Positions 8,630 through 17,152 of a stretch of DNA of 64,000 nucleotides are shown here, in pieces. Where the stretch lies: contig NZ_CP008953.1 of the NCBI RefSeq assembly GCF_000732925.1, positions 4,526,001 through 4,590,000 on the forward strand, written 5' to 3'. A program made the position numbers and the translations under genes. The stretch's first letter is position 1. Every line of letters begins with the position of its first letter. The notes beneath the pieces are model-generated. The model ran no database searches, was not told the origin of the DNA, and was given only the letters and a program-made list of their open reading frames with translations. Source of the stretch: Amycolatopsis japonica. Lineage in GTDB: Bacteria; Actinomycetota; Actinomycetes; Mycobacteriales; Pseudonocardiaceae.

Positions 8630-8658
8630 TTCCAGGTGGACCGCGAAATCCCTAAAGT
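8630..8658 (+). promoter_or_regulatory. Predicted promoter of the DUF318/DUF1980 operon
   Basis: A good -10 element TAAAGT lies at 8653-8658 with a weak TTCCAG 17 bp upstream. Transcription would begin near 8665, leaving a short leader that contains the GGGAGG ribosome site at 8672-8677 before the ATG at 8686. The -35 match is poor, so an activator may be needed. I saw no convincing Zur-type palindrome here. Confidence 0.4.
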
Positions 8659-8685
8659 CGTGAGCGTCGATGGGAGGTTCGCCAC

Positions 8686-9648
8686 ATGACGGACACCGGA
8701 GTGCGCTCGCGCATCGGTTCGGTGGAAGTGCTCGCGGGCTTTCTCGTGCTGATTCTGCTCGCGCGGGGTCTGCTCGGCGACGTCCTCGGGGCGCCGATCG
8801 TGCAGACCTGGACGACGGTCTTCGTTTCGATCGTGCTCCAGGCCGTTCCGTTCCTCGTCTTCGGCGTGACCCTTTCCGCCGCCATCGCGGTCTTCGTGCC
8901 GCGGGAATTCTTCGCGAAAGCCCTGCCGAAACATCCGGCCCTCGCGGTACCGGCCGCCGCGGCGACCGGAATGGTGCTACCGGGCTGCGAATGCGGTTCG
9001 GTCCCGGTCGCCGGCGCCCTGGTGCGCAAAGGGGTCACCCCGGCCGCGGCGCTCGCGTTCCTGCTCGCGGCTCCCGCCCTCAACCCGGTCGTGCTGGCCG
9101 CGACGGCGATAGCGTTCCCTGATCGGCCGTCGATGGTCTTCGCCAGGGCGGCGGCCGGGCTCGCCGCTTCGGTCGTGATGGGCTGGCTGTGGCTCGGCCT
9201 CGGCCGGACGGAATGGATCAAACTGCCCGAACACGCCCACGGTGACACGCGCTGGCGGGCGTTCGCGGGCGCCGCGGGCCACGACCTGGTGCACGCGGGC
9301 GGCTTCCTCGTCGTCGGGGCCATGGCGGCCGCGACACTCAACGTCCTGATCCCGGGCCGCTGGCTCCAGGCCGTCGCGGACGATCCGGTGCTCGGTGTCC
9401 TCGCGCTGTCGCTGCTGGCGGTCCTGTTGTCGATCTGCAGTGAGGCGGACGCCTTCGTCGCCGCCTCGCTGACCCAGTTCTCCCTCACCGCCCGTCTGGC
9501 GTTCCTGGTGGTCGGGCCGATGGTCGACCTGAAACTGTTCGCCATGCAGGCCGGCACCTTCGGCAGGCGGTTCGCCGCGCGGTTCGCGCCAGCCACGTTC
9601 GTGGTCGCGCTCGCCTGCGCGGCCGTGACCGGGACGGTGCTCTGGTGA
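8686..9648 (+). CDS. DUF318/ArsP-like permease (YcgR-type)
   Basis: This 320-residue polytopic membrane protein has about eight hydrophobic helices. The conserved block GCECGSVPVAGALVRKG (about residues 98-115) carries the Cys-x-Cys-Gly signature of the DUF318 permease family, which includes ArsP organoarsenical exporters and YcgR. An AAPALNPV segment, also typical, follows. It is coupled by a GTGA overlap to a DUF1980 gene, the standard partner of YcgR-type permeases, so a role in metal or metalloid movement across the membrane is more likely than arsenic-specific export. The ATG start has GGGAGG 9 nt upstream. Confidence 0.82.
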   Translation: MTDTGVRSRIGSVEVLAGFLVLILLARGLLGDVLGAPIVQTWTTVFVSIVLQAVPFLVFGVTLSAAIAVFVPREFFAKALPKHPALAVPAAAATGMVLPGCECGSVPVAGALVRKGVTPAAALAFLLAAPALNPVVLAATAIAFPDRPSMVFARAAAGLAASVVMGWLWLGLGRTEWIKLPEHAHGDTRWRAFAGAAGHDLVHAGGFLVVGAMAAATLNVLIPGRWLQAVADDPVLGVLALSLLAVLLSICSEADAFVAASLTQFSLTARLAFLVVGPMVDLKLFAMQAGTFGRRFAARFAPATFVVALACAAVTGTVLW

Positions 9649-10292
9649 ACCGGACCGCCGCGACCGTCGTGCTGCTCCTGCTGGGCGCGGCGGTGCTCAA
9701 GGTCTGCCTGACCGGCCAGTACCTCCGCTATGTCAAGGAAGGGCTCTGGCCGTTCCTGCTCGCGTCGGGCCTCCTGGTCCTGGTGCTCGCGGCCACGAAC
9801 CGCCATCGTCACCCGAAAGTGGGGTGGCTGCTCCCGCTTCCGGTGCTCGCCCTGCTGCTGGTCGCCCCGCAACCGCTCGGCAGTTACGCGGCGGGAAACG
9901 CGGGTATGGCGCTGACGCGCTCCGACGAATACCCGCCACTCCCCGACGGCGACCCGGTGAAGGTGACCGTCCTGGACTACGCGTCGCGCGCGGTGTTCGA
10001 CGAGGGCCGTTCCCTCGGTGCGAGGCGGGTCGTGCTCACCGGCTTCACCGCCACCGGCGCGGAAGGCGCGGCACTGCTCGTCCGGATGATCCTGACCTGC
10101 TGCGCCGCCGACGAGCGACCGGTCAAGGTCGTGCTGGACGGTCGCGTCCCGAGCGAACCCGACACCTGGATCGAGGTCACCGGCACGTTCCGGCCGGGGT
10201 CCGTGGTGGACGAGGTCAACGGCGAACGCATCCCGTTCCTGAAGGTCGAAAGCGCCACGCCGGTCCCCGCGCCCGAACGGCCTTACGAATAG
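9645..10292 (+). CDS. TIGR03943/DUF1980 family membrane protein (YcgQ-like)
   Basis: The first 75 residues contain two or three hydrophobic helices, separated by a histidine-containing NRHRHPK stretch. The rest is an extracytoplasmic domain with a conserved MILTCCAAD motif (about residues 147-155), a paired cysteine likely to bind a metal, ending in an OB-like WIEVTGTF segment. This layout matches the TIGR03943/DUF1980 family that is nearly always encoded next to a DUF318 permease, as here. The two should form one membrane complex. The GTG start overlaps the permease stop by 4 nt. Confidence 0.8.
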   Translation: MNRTAATVVLLLLGAAVLKVCLTGQYLRYVKEGLWPFLLASGLLVLVLAATNRHRHPKVGWLLPLPVLALLLVAPQPLGSYAAGNAGMALTRSDEYPPLPDGDPVKVTVLDYASRAVFDEGRSLGARRVVLTGFTATGAEGAALLVRMILTCCAADERPVKVVLDGRVPSEPDTWIEVTGTFRPGSVVDEVNGERIPFLKVESATPVPAPERPYE

Positions 10293-11201
10293 TCAGGTCC
10301 AGCTCCACTGGATGCCGTACTGGCCGGGCTGTGGATCGAGGGTGATGAACTGGAAGGTGCTGGTGTCCCGGTCGAACGTCGCCTCGGACCGTTCCTCGGG
10401 TGGCAGGACACCGCGCGGCCGGAAGAAACCGGCGCAGCGCCGCGGCAACCGGCCGGGATCGAAGCTGACCTGCACCGCGACGTCCCGCGCCGGCCGGTAG
10501 AGCGCGACCTGCACGTGCCGTTTGCCCTGGCCCGGCGGATAGCGCACGCCGAACTCGACGACGGCGAGCTCGCCTGCCGCCAAGGTGCGGTCGAGGGCGA
10601 ACTCGAACACACAGGTGGACGACGGGACGTCCGCGCGGAACCGCGCCGGTCGGCAGCCGTCGGTGAACAGCACGGACGGCGGCTGGGTGATGCTGGTACA
10701 CCGGTTCACGAAGACGAACCGCGAGGTGCCGTCCCGATCGGCGCGGATCAGCCGCCGGACCCGGACCGATTCCTGGTTGCCGTCGCCGTCGACGCGGTAG
10801 GTGAGGTACTGGGAAAGCCGGTGCGGGGTGTCGAGCTCGTCCGGTGTCACGTCCATTTTGGACAGTGCGCGCACCACCTCCTCCGGCCGCCGCCACACCT
10901 GGTCGTAGCTCAGGGCGTGTCCGGTGCGGACGGTCCAGCGCCCACGAGGACGACGCGGGCCGAGCAATCCGGTCAGCGTTTCCGGCGACTGACCGAGAAT
11001 GACCTCCAGCGCGGTCACCGCGGCGAGGGAACTCGCCCGTTCCGGCCGATTCTCGCCATTCTGCCAATAGCTGAGCGCGCTGACGCTGACCGGCGTCTCG
11101 TGATCGCGCAACCGGCGGCTGATCTCACTGAGACTCAGCCCGCTGCGTTCGATCGCGGCGCGCAGTGCGGCACCGAATTCCGCCGGAGCGAGACTCGTCA
11201 T
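10293..11201 (-). CDS. XRE-family helix-turn-helix protein with large beta-rich C-terminal domain
   Basis: The first 65 residues form an XRE-type helix-turn-helix (GLSLSEISRRLRDHETPVSVSALSYWQNG). The remaining 235 residues are not one of the familiar XRE sensor domains: they are rich in beta-strand patterns and charged/aromatic alternations (RFVFVNRCTS, CVFEFALDRTL, HVQVALYRPA) and end abruptly at GIQWSWT. I do not recognise the domain. Similar two-part proteins occur widely in actinomycetes as regulators of unknown ligand. It is divergent from the secreted metallophosphoesterase and may control it. ATG at 11201 is used; an upstream extension would overlap that gene's promoter. Confidence 0.72.
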   Translation of the reverse strand: MTSLAPAEFGAALRAAIERSGLSLSEISRRLRDHETPVSVSALSYWQNGENRPERASSLAAVTALEVILGQSPETLTGLLGPRRPRGRWTVRTGHALSYDQVWRRPEEVVRALSKMDVTPDELDTPHRLSQYLTYRVDGDGNQESVRVRRLIRADRDGTSRFVFVNRCTSITQPPSVLFTDGCRPARFRADVPSSTCVFEFALDRTLAAGELAVVEFGVRYPPGQGKRHVQVALYRPARDVAVQVSFDPGRLPRRCAGFFRPRGVLPPEERSEATFDRDTSTFQFITLDPQPGQYGIQWSWT

Positions 11202-11289
11202 GAAGGCGCAGCGTACCGTCCGAAACGCCCGACTTTCGTCGGGTGAACGGGCGCCGTTCAGAGTTATCCAGCCTCGCCACGACTTTTCG

Positions 11290-11317
11290 TTGACGCTCCC
11301 CGGGCCGCGATTAGGGT
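11290..11317 (+). promoter_or_regulatory. Predicted housekeeping promoter of the metallophosphoesterase gene
   Basis: TTGACG (11290-11295) and TAGGGT (11312-11317) with a 16-bp spacer are good matches to the principal-sigma consensus. The start site would be near 11325, giving a leader of about 70 nt with AGAGG at 11381-11385. The divergent XRE gene begins 89 nt upstream. Confidence 0.55.
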
Positions 11318-11396
11318 CGGAATCGTCGGAAGAATCCCCCGAATCCCCGACGACTCGCACGTCCTCCCGCCGATGACCGAAGAGGATGATTTTCGC

Positions 11397-13520
11397 ATGC
11401 GCTCAACCACGAAACGATGGCGCCGTCGCACGCTCGCCGTCGCGACCTCCACGCTGGCGGCCGGGGCCTTCCTGGTCGCCGCGCATCCCCAGGCAGGCGG
11501 GGCCGCTCCGCCCGCCGTGCCCGAAGTGGCCGATCAGGTTCCACAACTGACCGAAGCGGGCGTGACCGGCGGCCCCGCGTCGGTATCCGGTGGCGGCACG
11601 TCCACTTCGGCCGACCGGTCCGTCTGCGCGCCCGGCGCACACTGGCTACGCGTCCGGTTCACGGAGCTTTCGTTGCGTGGCAACGACTCCGTGACCCTGA
11701 CCGGCAGCAGTGCGGGCTCGTACACGCTCACCTCGCGTCACTGGCCGGGCAAGGCGTTCCACACCCGCGCGTTCGAAGGCGACTGTGTGCGGGTGTCGGC
11801 GGCACTGTCCGATCCCGCCAGCCGCTTCGCCATCGACGCCTACCAGGCGGGCGACCGGCCGCTCGCCGCGGCGACGACCACGGTGGCCGCCGTCGGCGAC
11901 GTCTGCGGGTCTTCGTGCAACCAGACCGCGCCGCTGATCAAGAACATGAACCCGCAGGCGCTGATCCTGGCCGGGGACAACGCGTACAGTTCGGGCACGC
12001 TGTCGGAATACAAGAACAACTACGACCCCTACTACGGGCAGTTCAAAGCGATCACCTATCCGACGCCGGGCAACCACGAATACAACACGTCCGGCGCCTC
12101 CGGGTACTTCGATTACTTCGGCGCGCGAGCCGGTGAACGCGGCAAGGGCTACTACAGCTTCGACGTCGGGGACTGGCATTTCGTGGCGCTCAACTCCAAC
12201 ATCACCCGCAGCACCGGTTCGGCGCAGGAGACCTGGCTGAAGAACGACCTGGCGGCGAGCACCAAACCCTGCACGGCCGCGTTCTTCCACCACCCGCGCT
12301 TCAGCCGCGGCACACACGGCGACGACTCGTCGGTCACGCCGTTCTTCCAGGCGCTCTACAACGCGAAGGCCGATCTCATCGTCGTCGGCCACGACCACAA
12401 CTATCAGCGCTACGCACCGTCCCGGCCGGACGGCACCCGCGACGACGCGAACGGCGTCCGCGAACTGCTGATCGGAACCGGTGGCCGGGGTTACTACAAC
12501 TTCGACCAGTCCTCGGCCGCCGTGCAGGAGGCCGGCAACACCAACACCTTCGGCGTCGGGAAGCTGACGCTGAGCGCGACCGACTACCGCAGCGACTTCG
12601 TGCCGGTGTCGGGCCGCACCTTCACCGACACCGCGACCGGCAAATGCAAAAAGGCCGTCTCCTCCCCCGCCTTCTCCGTGGGCACCACCCCGTCGTCGGT
12701 GTCGGTGAAACCGGGCGGGACGGCGTCGGTGACGGTGAACGTCGGCAGCACCGGCGGCTTCACCGCGGCGACCGCGCTTTCGGTCTCCGGCCTGCCCTCG
12801 GGCGTGACCGGGACGATCTCCCCCTCGTCGGTCACCCCGCCCGCGAACGGCACGGCGACCGCGACGCTGACCTTGTCCGCTTCGGACACCGCGTCCGGAT
12901 CGGCGGCCGCCACGGTCACCGGGACCTCGGGTTCCACGACGCAGACGGCGAAGGTCACGGTGAGCGTCGGTACAGCGGGTGGTGAGGCGTTCGCCGACGA
13001 CTTCGAGACCGACAAGGGCTGGCGGCTCAACGCGGCCGGCTCCGACACCGCGACGGCGGGCAAGTGGGAACGAGGCGACCCCGAACAGACCACCTCGACC
13101 TACAGCAACCAGATCAAGCAGCGCGGCGACACCACCAGCGGCGTGAACTGCCTGGTCACCGGGCGGCTGGCCGGGTCGGAGTACGGCGTCAACGACCTCG
13201 ACGGCGGGGCGTCGTCGATGGCCTCACCGGCGTTCACGGTGCCCGCGGGCGGGAAACTGACGTTCTCCTACACCTTCGCGCACGGCGACAACGCGACGTC
13301 GGCGGACTACCTGCGGATCCGCGTCCTCGACGGGACCACGCCGACGACGGTGTTCGAGAAGACCGGGTCCGCGACCGAGGTGGCCGGGGTCTGGCAGAAC
13401 GCGACGGCGGACCTGTCGTCGTTCGCCGGCCGTAGCGTGCGCCTGCTGGTCGAAGCCGCCGACGCGAGCACCGCGTCGCTGTGGGAGTCCGCGGTCGACG
13501 ACATCCGCGTCACCGCGTAG
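11397..13520 (+). CDS. Secreted metallophosphoesterase with Ig-like and jelly-roll C-terminal domains
   Basis: The 707-residue product has a twin-Arg-like signal peptide (KRWRRRTLAVATS, residues 6-18; cleavage around 40). It has a calcineurin-like phosphoesterase domain (about 165-410) with all signature blocks: GDVC, GDNAY, GNHEY and GHDHNYQRY. A serine/threonine/glycine-rich Ig-like repeat follows (about 420-515), then a C-terminal jelly-roll of about 180 residues (FADDFETDKGW to DDIRVTA), a layout seen in secreted peptidases and hydrolases. It should release phosphate from extracellular phosphomonoesters or nucleotides. ATG 11397 is preferred over ATG 11373 because it starts the signal peptide directly and sits 11 nt after AGAGG. 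Confidence 0.85.
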   Translation: MRSTTKRWRRRTLAVATSTLAAGAFLVAAHPQAGGAAPPAVPEVADQVPQLTEAGVTGGPASVSGGGTSTSADRSVCAPGAHWLRVRFTELSLRGNDSVTLTGSSAGSYTLTSRHWPGKAFHTRAFEGDCVRVSAALSDPASRFAIDAYQAGDRPLAAATTTVAAVGDVCGSSCNQTAPLIKNMNPQALILAGDNAYSSGTLSEYKNNYDPYYGQFKAITYPTPGNHEYNTSGASGYFDYFGARAGERGKGYYSFDVGDWHFVALNSNITRSTGSAQETWLKNDLAASTKPCTAAFFHHPRFSRGTHGDDSSVTPFFQALYNAKADLIVVGHDHNYQRYAPSRPDGTRDDANGVRELLIGTGGRGYYNFDQSSAAVQEAGNTNTFGVGKLTLSATDYRSDFVPVSGRTFTDTATGKCKKAVSSPAFSVGTTPSSVSVKPGGTASVTVNVGSTGGFTAATALSVSGLPSGVTGTISPSSVTPPANGTATATLTLSASDTASGSAAATVTGTSGSTTQTAKVTVSVGTAGGEAFADDFETDKGWRLNAAGSDTATAGKWERGDPEQTTSTYSNQIKQRGDTTSGVNCLVTGRLAGSEYGVNDLDGGASSMASPAFTVPAGGKLTFSYTFAHGDNATSADYLRIRVLDGTTPTTVFEKTGSATEVAGVWQNATADLSSFAGRSVRLLVEAADASTASLWESAVDDIRVTA

Positions 13521-14008
13521 CGCCATGCGGCTGCAACTCGCGCCGTAAGGCCGTGCCGAAGGCGGGTCGTGCGTGTTCGCGAGCGAGGCCTCAGCCGGGG
13601 TGAAAGCTCCCTTCGCCGCGTTCGACGCGGCCAAGGGAGCCTTCGGCCCGGGGTCGTGACGTTCTATTGAGGCATAAGGCAAATGTGGCGCGTTGCGCCG
13701 CCCAAGGCCCTTGGTGTCCACAGTGGTCAGTCGTGAGTGCTAAAGAGGGCTAGAACGACAATCGCCACTCACGACCCCCGGCCAACACTGCGCAAAGTGC
13801 TCGAATCGGACGCTTTGATCTCGAAATGCGTCCTTTTTGGACAGTTCAAGGGTGTGCTAGGTCGCGGTGGCGAGCCGACTCGCACGGCCGACTCCATCAC
13901 GCCACCTTGACTTACCTCTCAACAATCCTCTTTGTCGCTCACGACCCCCGATCTCCTGCGGTGAAAGTCCCTTCAGCCACTCACGACAGCAGCGCCGGGA
14001 AGGCCGCC
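13521..14008. other. Intergenic spacer with degenerate palindromes
   Basis: No gene is visible in these 488 bases. They contain the hairpin at 13606-13640, a copy of the TCCACAGTGG palindrome at 13717-13726, and an inverted pair TCGTGAGTG (13731-13739) / CACTCACGA (13768-13776) of the family also found near 43.8 kb. A GTGAAAG-TCCCTTCAGCC segment near 13960-13980 resembles the left arm of the 13606 hairpin. Together they suggest accumulated copies of host-specific intergenic repeats. Confidence 0.6.
13606..13640. terminator. GC-rich hairpin, probable terminator or repeat
   Basis: Arms GCTCCCTT(c)GCCGCG and CGCGGC(c)AAGGGAGC enclose the loop TTCGA. It lies 86 nt after the metallophosphoesterase stop and has no T tract, the usual situation for actinomycete terminators. 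The CTCCCTT arm links it to the longer hairpins at 21354 and 44114. Confidence 0.55.
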
Positions 14009-15223
14009 ATGTACGTCTCCTCCATCCGCTCCGCCGACCCCGCCCGGCCCGCGAGCCGTTCGAAGCACGCGGTCCAGGGCACGGTCATCGGGCTGGGCGT
14101 GGTCAGCCTGATCACCGACCTGTCCGCCGAGATGGTCACCGCCGTCCTCCCGCTCTACCTCGTGTACGGCCTCGGCGTCGGATTCCTGCAGCTGGGCGCG
14201 ATCGACGGGCTGTACACGGGGGCGACGGCGTTGCTGCGGCTGGCGGGCGGCTATTTCGCCGACCGTCTTGGCCGTCCGAAGGCCGTGGCCCTGGTGGGTT
14301 ACGGCCTCTCGGCGGCGACCAAACTCGCCTTCCCGGCCGCCGGGTCGTCGCTCGGCGCGATCGGCCTGGTGATCGGCGCGGACCGGGCGGGCAAGGGCAT
14401 CCGCACCGCGCCGCGGGACGCGATGATCACCCTCGCCACCCCTGCCGACGGCCTGGGCCGCGCGTTCGGTGTCCATCGCGCCATGGACACCGCCGGCGCG
14501 CTGCTCGGGCCGCTCGCCGCCTTCGGCCTGCTGACCGTGCTCGTCGGCGACTACCCGGCGGTGTTCGGGGTGAGCTTCTGCTTCGCCGTGATCGCGGTGA
14601 TCGTGCTGGCGGTGTTCGTCCGTGCTCCCGCCGGGGCCGTCGAGCGGTCGCGGGTCCGGTTGCGCGCCGGATTCGCCCTGCTTCGCGAGCCGGGACTCCG
14701 CGGAACCTGTCTGGCCGCGGCGCTTCTCGGTGTGTGCACGGTCGGCGACATGTTCCTGTTCGTCGGCGTGCAGCGGTCCGCGGGGCTGCCGCCCGGGGCA
14801 CTGCCCCTGCTGCCGCTGGCGACGGCGCTGACGTTCATGGCGCTGGCGTCGCCGATCGGACGGCTCGCGGACCGGCTCGGCCAGTGGAAGGTGTTCCTGG
14901 CCGGGCACGTCGTGTTGCTCGCCGCGTATGTCGTCCTGGCCGCTTCGGCGACCGGCTGGCTCGTCGCGGTGGTCGTCCTGGCGGCACACGGCGTGTTCTA
15001 CGCGTGCACGGACGGCGTGCTGATGGCGCACGCGGCGCCGCACGTGCCGGAATCGTTGCGGGCCACCGGTCTCGCGTTCGTCCAAACCGGACAGGCGCTG
15101 GCCAGGGCCGCCGGCGCGGTGCTGTTCGGCGTGCTCGCGGCAGGAATGGCGCTGGGGCCCGCGTTCGCGGTGTTCGCCGTGGCGCTGCTGGTGTCGGTAC
15201 TGGCCGGATCGAGGATGGCATGA
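14009..15223 (+). CDS. Major facilitator superfamily transporter
   Basis: This 404-residue protein has about 11-12 hydrophobic helices and the MFS motif A loop GGYFADRLGRPKAVAL after helix 2, with a second related loop SPIGRLADRLGQWKVF in the C-terminal half. The segment DRAGKGIRTAPRDAMI is typical of a subgroup of actinobacterial MFS proteins of unknown substrate. It is the first gene of a six-gene overlapping operon with sensory and regulatory proteins; its stop overlaps the next ATG (ATGA). It may export the compound that the operon responds to. ATG 14009 follows GGGAAGG; longer starts would add an uncharacteristic soluble N-terminus. Confidence 0.85.
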   Translation: MYVSSIRSADPARPASRSKHAVQGTVIGLGVVSLITDLSAEMVTAVLPLYLVYGLGVGFLQLGAIDGLYTGATALLRLAGGYFADRLGRPKAVALVGYGLSAATKLAFPAAGSSLGAIGLVIGADRAGKGIRTAPRDAMITLATPADGLGRAFGVHRAMDTAGALLGPLAAFGLLTVLVGDYPAVFGVSFCFAVIAVIVLAVFVRAPAGAVERSRVRLRAGFALLREPGLRGTCLAAALLGVCTVGDMFLFVGVQRSAGLPPGALPLLPLATALTFMALASPIGRLADRLGQWKVFLAGHVVLLAAYVVLAASATGWLVAVVVLAAHGVFYACTDGVLMAHAAPHVPESLRATGLAFVQTGQALARAAGAVLFGVLAAGMALGPAFAVFAVALLVSVLAGSRMA

Positions 15224-16119
15224 GGCGGATCTGGGCTGGCGTCGCGGCGCTCGTGGTCACGGTGGTGGCCGGGGCGGTGTTCGTCGGGCTGCGCACCGGC
15301 GACGCGGTGGCGGAACAGCGGCTGGACCTCGCGCACGGCGGGCTGCTGTACGTCGACGAGTCGGGCCGCGTCCGGCAGGACGAGCGCGTCGGCCCGTCCT
15401 GCCAGCGCGTGGACGTCGCCGCGGGCACCCTGGCATGCCTGCGCGCGACGGCGGTGCCCGACCAGGCCGAACTGGTCGTCACGAAACCGGGGGCCGAGCC
15501 GCGACAGATCTCCGAATGGGGAACGCCGTCGCGGGTCAGGGTGTCGCCGTCCGGGCGGCTGGTGGGCTGGACGGTGTTCCGCGCCGGGGACTCGTATCTG
15601 GGCGGGGTGGGCACGTTCTCCACCACCGCCGGGATCTACGACCTCGACACCGGGAACCATTACGGCTCACTGGAGGACTTCGCGCTCACCGTCGACGGAA
15701 AGCCTTACCCCGCCAAGGATCTGAACTACTGGGGCGTGACCTTCGCCCGCGACGATCTGACCTTCTACGCCACGGCCCGGTCCGCGGGCGGCACCTGGCT
15801 GGTCCGCGGCGACCTCCGCGGCCGCACGCTGACCACGGTGCGGCAGAACGTCGAATGCCCCTCCCTCTCGCCGGACGGCACGCGCGTCGCCTACAAGTTC
15901 CGTGACGGCGACCGCTGGCGGCTGCACGTGCTGTCCCTTGTGGACGGACGTGACGTCCCGCTCGCGGACCCGGCGCATCTCGACGATCAGGCGCAGTGGC
16001 TGGACGACAAGACCGTCGCCTACGGGCGGGACAAGGCGATCTACTCCGTCCCCGCCGACGGCACCGGCGCGCCCACGCTCCTCCGCGCGAACGCCTCCTC
16101 CCCCGCGGTGGTGCGGTGA
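15220..16119 (+). CDS. Membrane-anchored TolB/beta-propeller-like protein
   Basis: An N-terminal hydrophobic helix (residues 5-25) is followed by an extracytoplasmic domain of about 270 residues with propeller-like repeats: SPSGRLVGWTVF, ARDDLTFYATA, LSPDGTRVAYKF and WLDDKTVAY resemble the PD40 strands of TolB. It most likely sits outside the membrane as a binding or scaffold protein. It is coupled to its neighbours by ATGA and GTGA overlaps, and the next gene encodes a second protein of the same general design. Ligand unknown. Confidence 0.7.
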   Translation: MRRIWAGVAALVVTVVAGAVFVGLRTGDAVAEQRLDLAHGGLLYVDESGRVRQDERVGPSCQRVDVAAGTLACLRATAVPDQAELVVTKPGAEPRQISEWGTPSRVRVSPSGRLVGWTVFRAGDSYLGGVGTFSTTAGIYDLDTGNHYGSLEDFALTVDGKPYPAKDLNYWGVTFARDDLTFYATARSAGGTWLVRGDLRGRTLTTVRQNVECPSLSPDGTRVAYKFRDGDRWRLHVLSLVDGRDVPLADPAHLDDQAQWLDDKTVAYGRDKAIYSVPADGTGAPTLLRANASSPAVVR

Positions 16120-17144
16120 TCCCCCGTGACTGCACCCCGATCGGCCTGGCGCTGGCGGCGGTGGCGGCCGTCGTGGTCGTGGTCCTGCCCGCACCGGTCC
16201 CGGCCGTCAAGGCTCCGGTCTCCACGTCGGTCACCGATGTGTGGCCGGGCGCGCGGATCGCCGCGAACACCGTCACCGGTTCGCCCTACACGCCCCTGGC
16301 GTACCTGGATCCCGGGACCTCCGCCGGTATCACCCGCGCGAGCGATTCGCTCAGGCTGACGCTGGGAGAACGGGTACTCCGCGAAGTCCCGTTGTCGGGC
16401 TCGCCCCGCTTCGTTCTCGCCACTTCCCCGGACTCGCTGGTGTGGCTGGAACTGTCCGACATCACCGGGACGGGCGCCTTGTGGCGCTCCGGGCCACGCG
16501 GGGAGAGCCCCGTCCTGGTCACCGCCGACACCGGGCGGGTGGTCCTTCTGGACTCCCAGTACGACCTCGTCGTGCACGAAGGCCGAGCGTCCTGGGCCGC
16601 CGTGCGGGGCGACGCCACCGAAGTGCGGACGGTCGCGTTGTCCGGCGGCCCGGTGACCACCGCCCCGCTGCCCGGCGACTTCGCGCTCAGCGCCTGGCCG
16701 TTCGCGACGTCGGCCGCCGTCGAGCAGGCGGGACCGTCGGAGCTGGTGGACCTGCGCGACGGCCGGGTCTCGCGGGTCGGCGGGCAGAACGTCGAACTGG
16801 TCGACTGCACGCCGTCCTGGTGCCGGGTGCAGGTCCTGCGCCAGAGCGGGACGGCGCGGTTCGACCTGATGAAACCCGACGGCTCCGACCGGAGACGGGT
16901 CGGCGGGAAGGGGATCCGGCCCGCGTTCGGCGACGTCGTCGTGCTCGACCGGTACGCGGTCGTGGTCGACGACGATCGCGGTGTGCTCGCCCTCTACGAC
17001 ACCGCCACCGGCCGGATGGCCGACCTGGCCGCGGAGTTCGGCACCGTGCTGGCGCGGGGGCCGTACGTGTGGTGGTCGGTGGGCGGGAACGAGGCGCTCA
17101 CCTGGCGGGTACTGGACCTGCGCACGCTCGAGGCATCTGTTTGA
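16116..17144 (+). CDS. Membrane-anchored extracytoplasmic protein, possible second beta-propeller
   Basis: Residues 8-30 are a strongly hydrophobic anchor or uncleaved signal. The remaining 310 residues are outside the membrane and strand-rich, with repeating short blocks (LVWLELSDITG, DLVVHEGRASWAAV, YAVVVDDDRGVLALYD) that suggest a propeller, though no family motif is clear. Two cysteines in DCTPSWCRVQ could form a local disulfide. The GTG start overlaps the preceding stop by 4 nt. Its place between a transporter and a histidine kinase suggests an accessory sensory role. Confidence 0.65.
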   Translation: MIPRDCTPIGLALAAVAAVVVVVLPAPVPAVKAPVSTSVTDVWPGARIAANTVTGSPYTPLAYLDPGTSAGITRASDSLRLTLGERVLREVPLSGSPRFVLATSPDSLVWLELSDITGTGALWRSGPRGESPVLVTADTGRVVLLDSQYDLVVHEGRASWAAVRGDATEVRTVALSGGPVTTAPLPGDFALSAWPFATSAAVEQAGPSELVDLRDGRVSRVGGQNVELVDCTPSWCRVQVLRQSGTARFDLMKPDGSDRRRVGGKGIRPAFGDVVVLDRYAVVVDDDRGVLALYDTATGRMADLAAEFGTVLARGPYVWWSVGGNEALTWRVLDLRTLEASV

Positions 17145-17152
17145 CTGCTGCC

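Noticed and set aside
8596..8686. Zur box in front of the DUF318/DUF1980 pair
   Set aside because: These families are often zinc-regulated, but no palindrome of the Zur type is present in the spacer.
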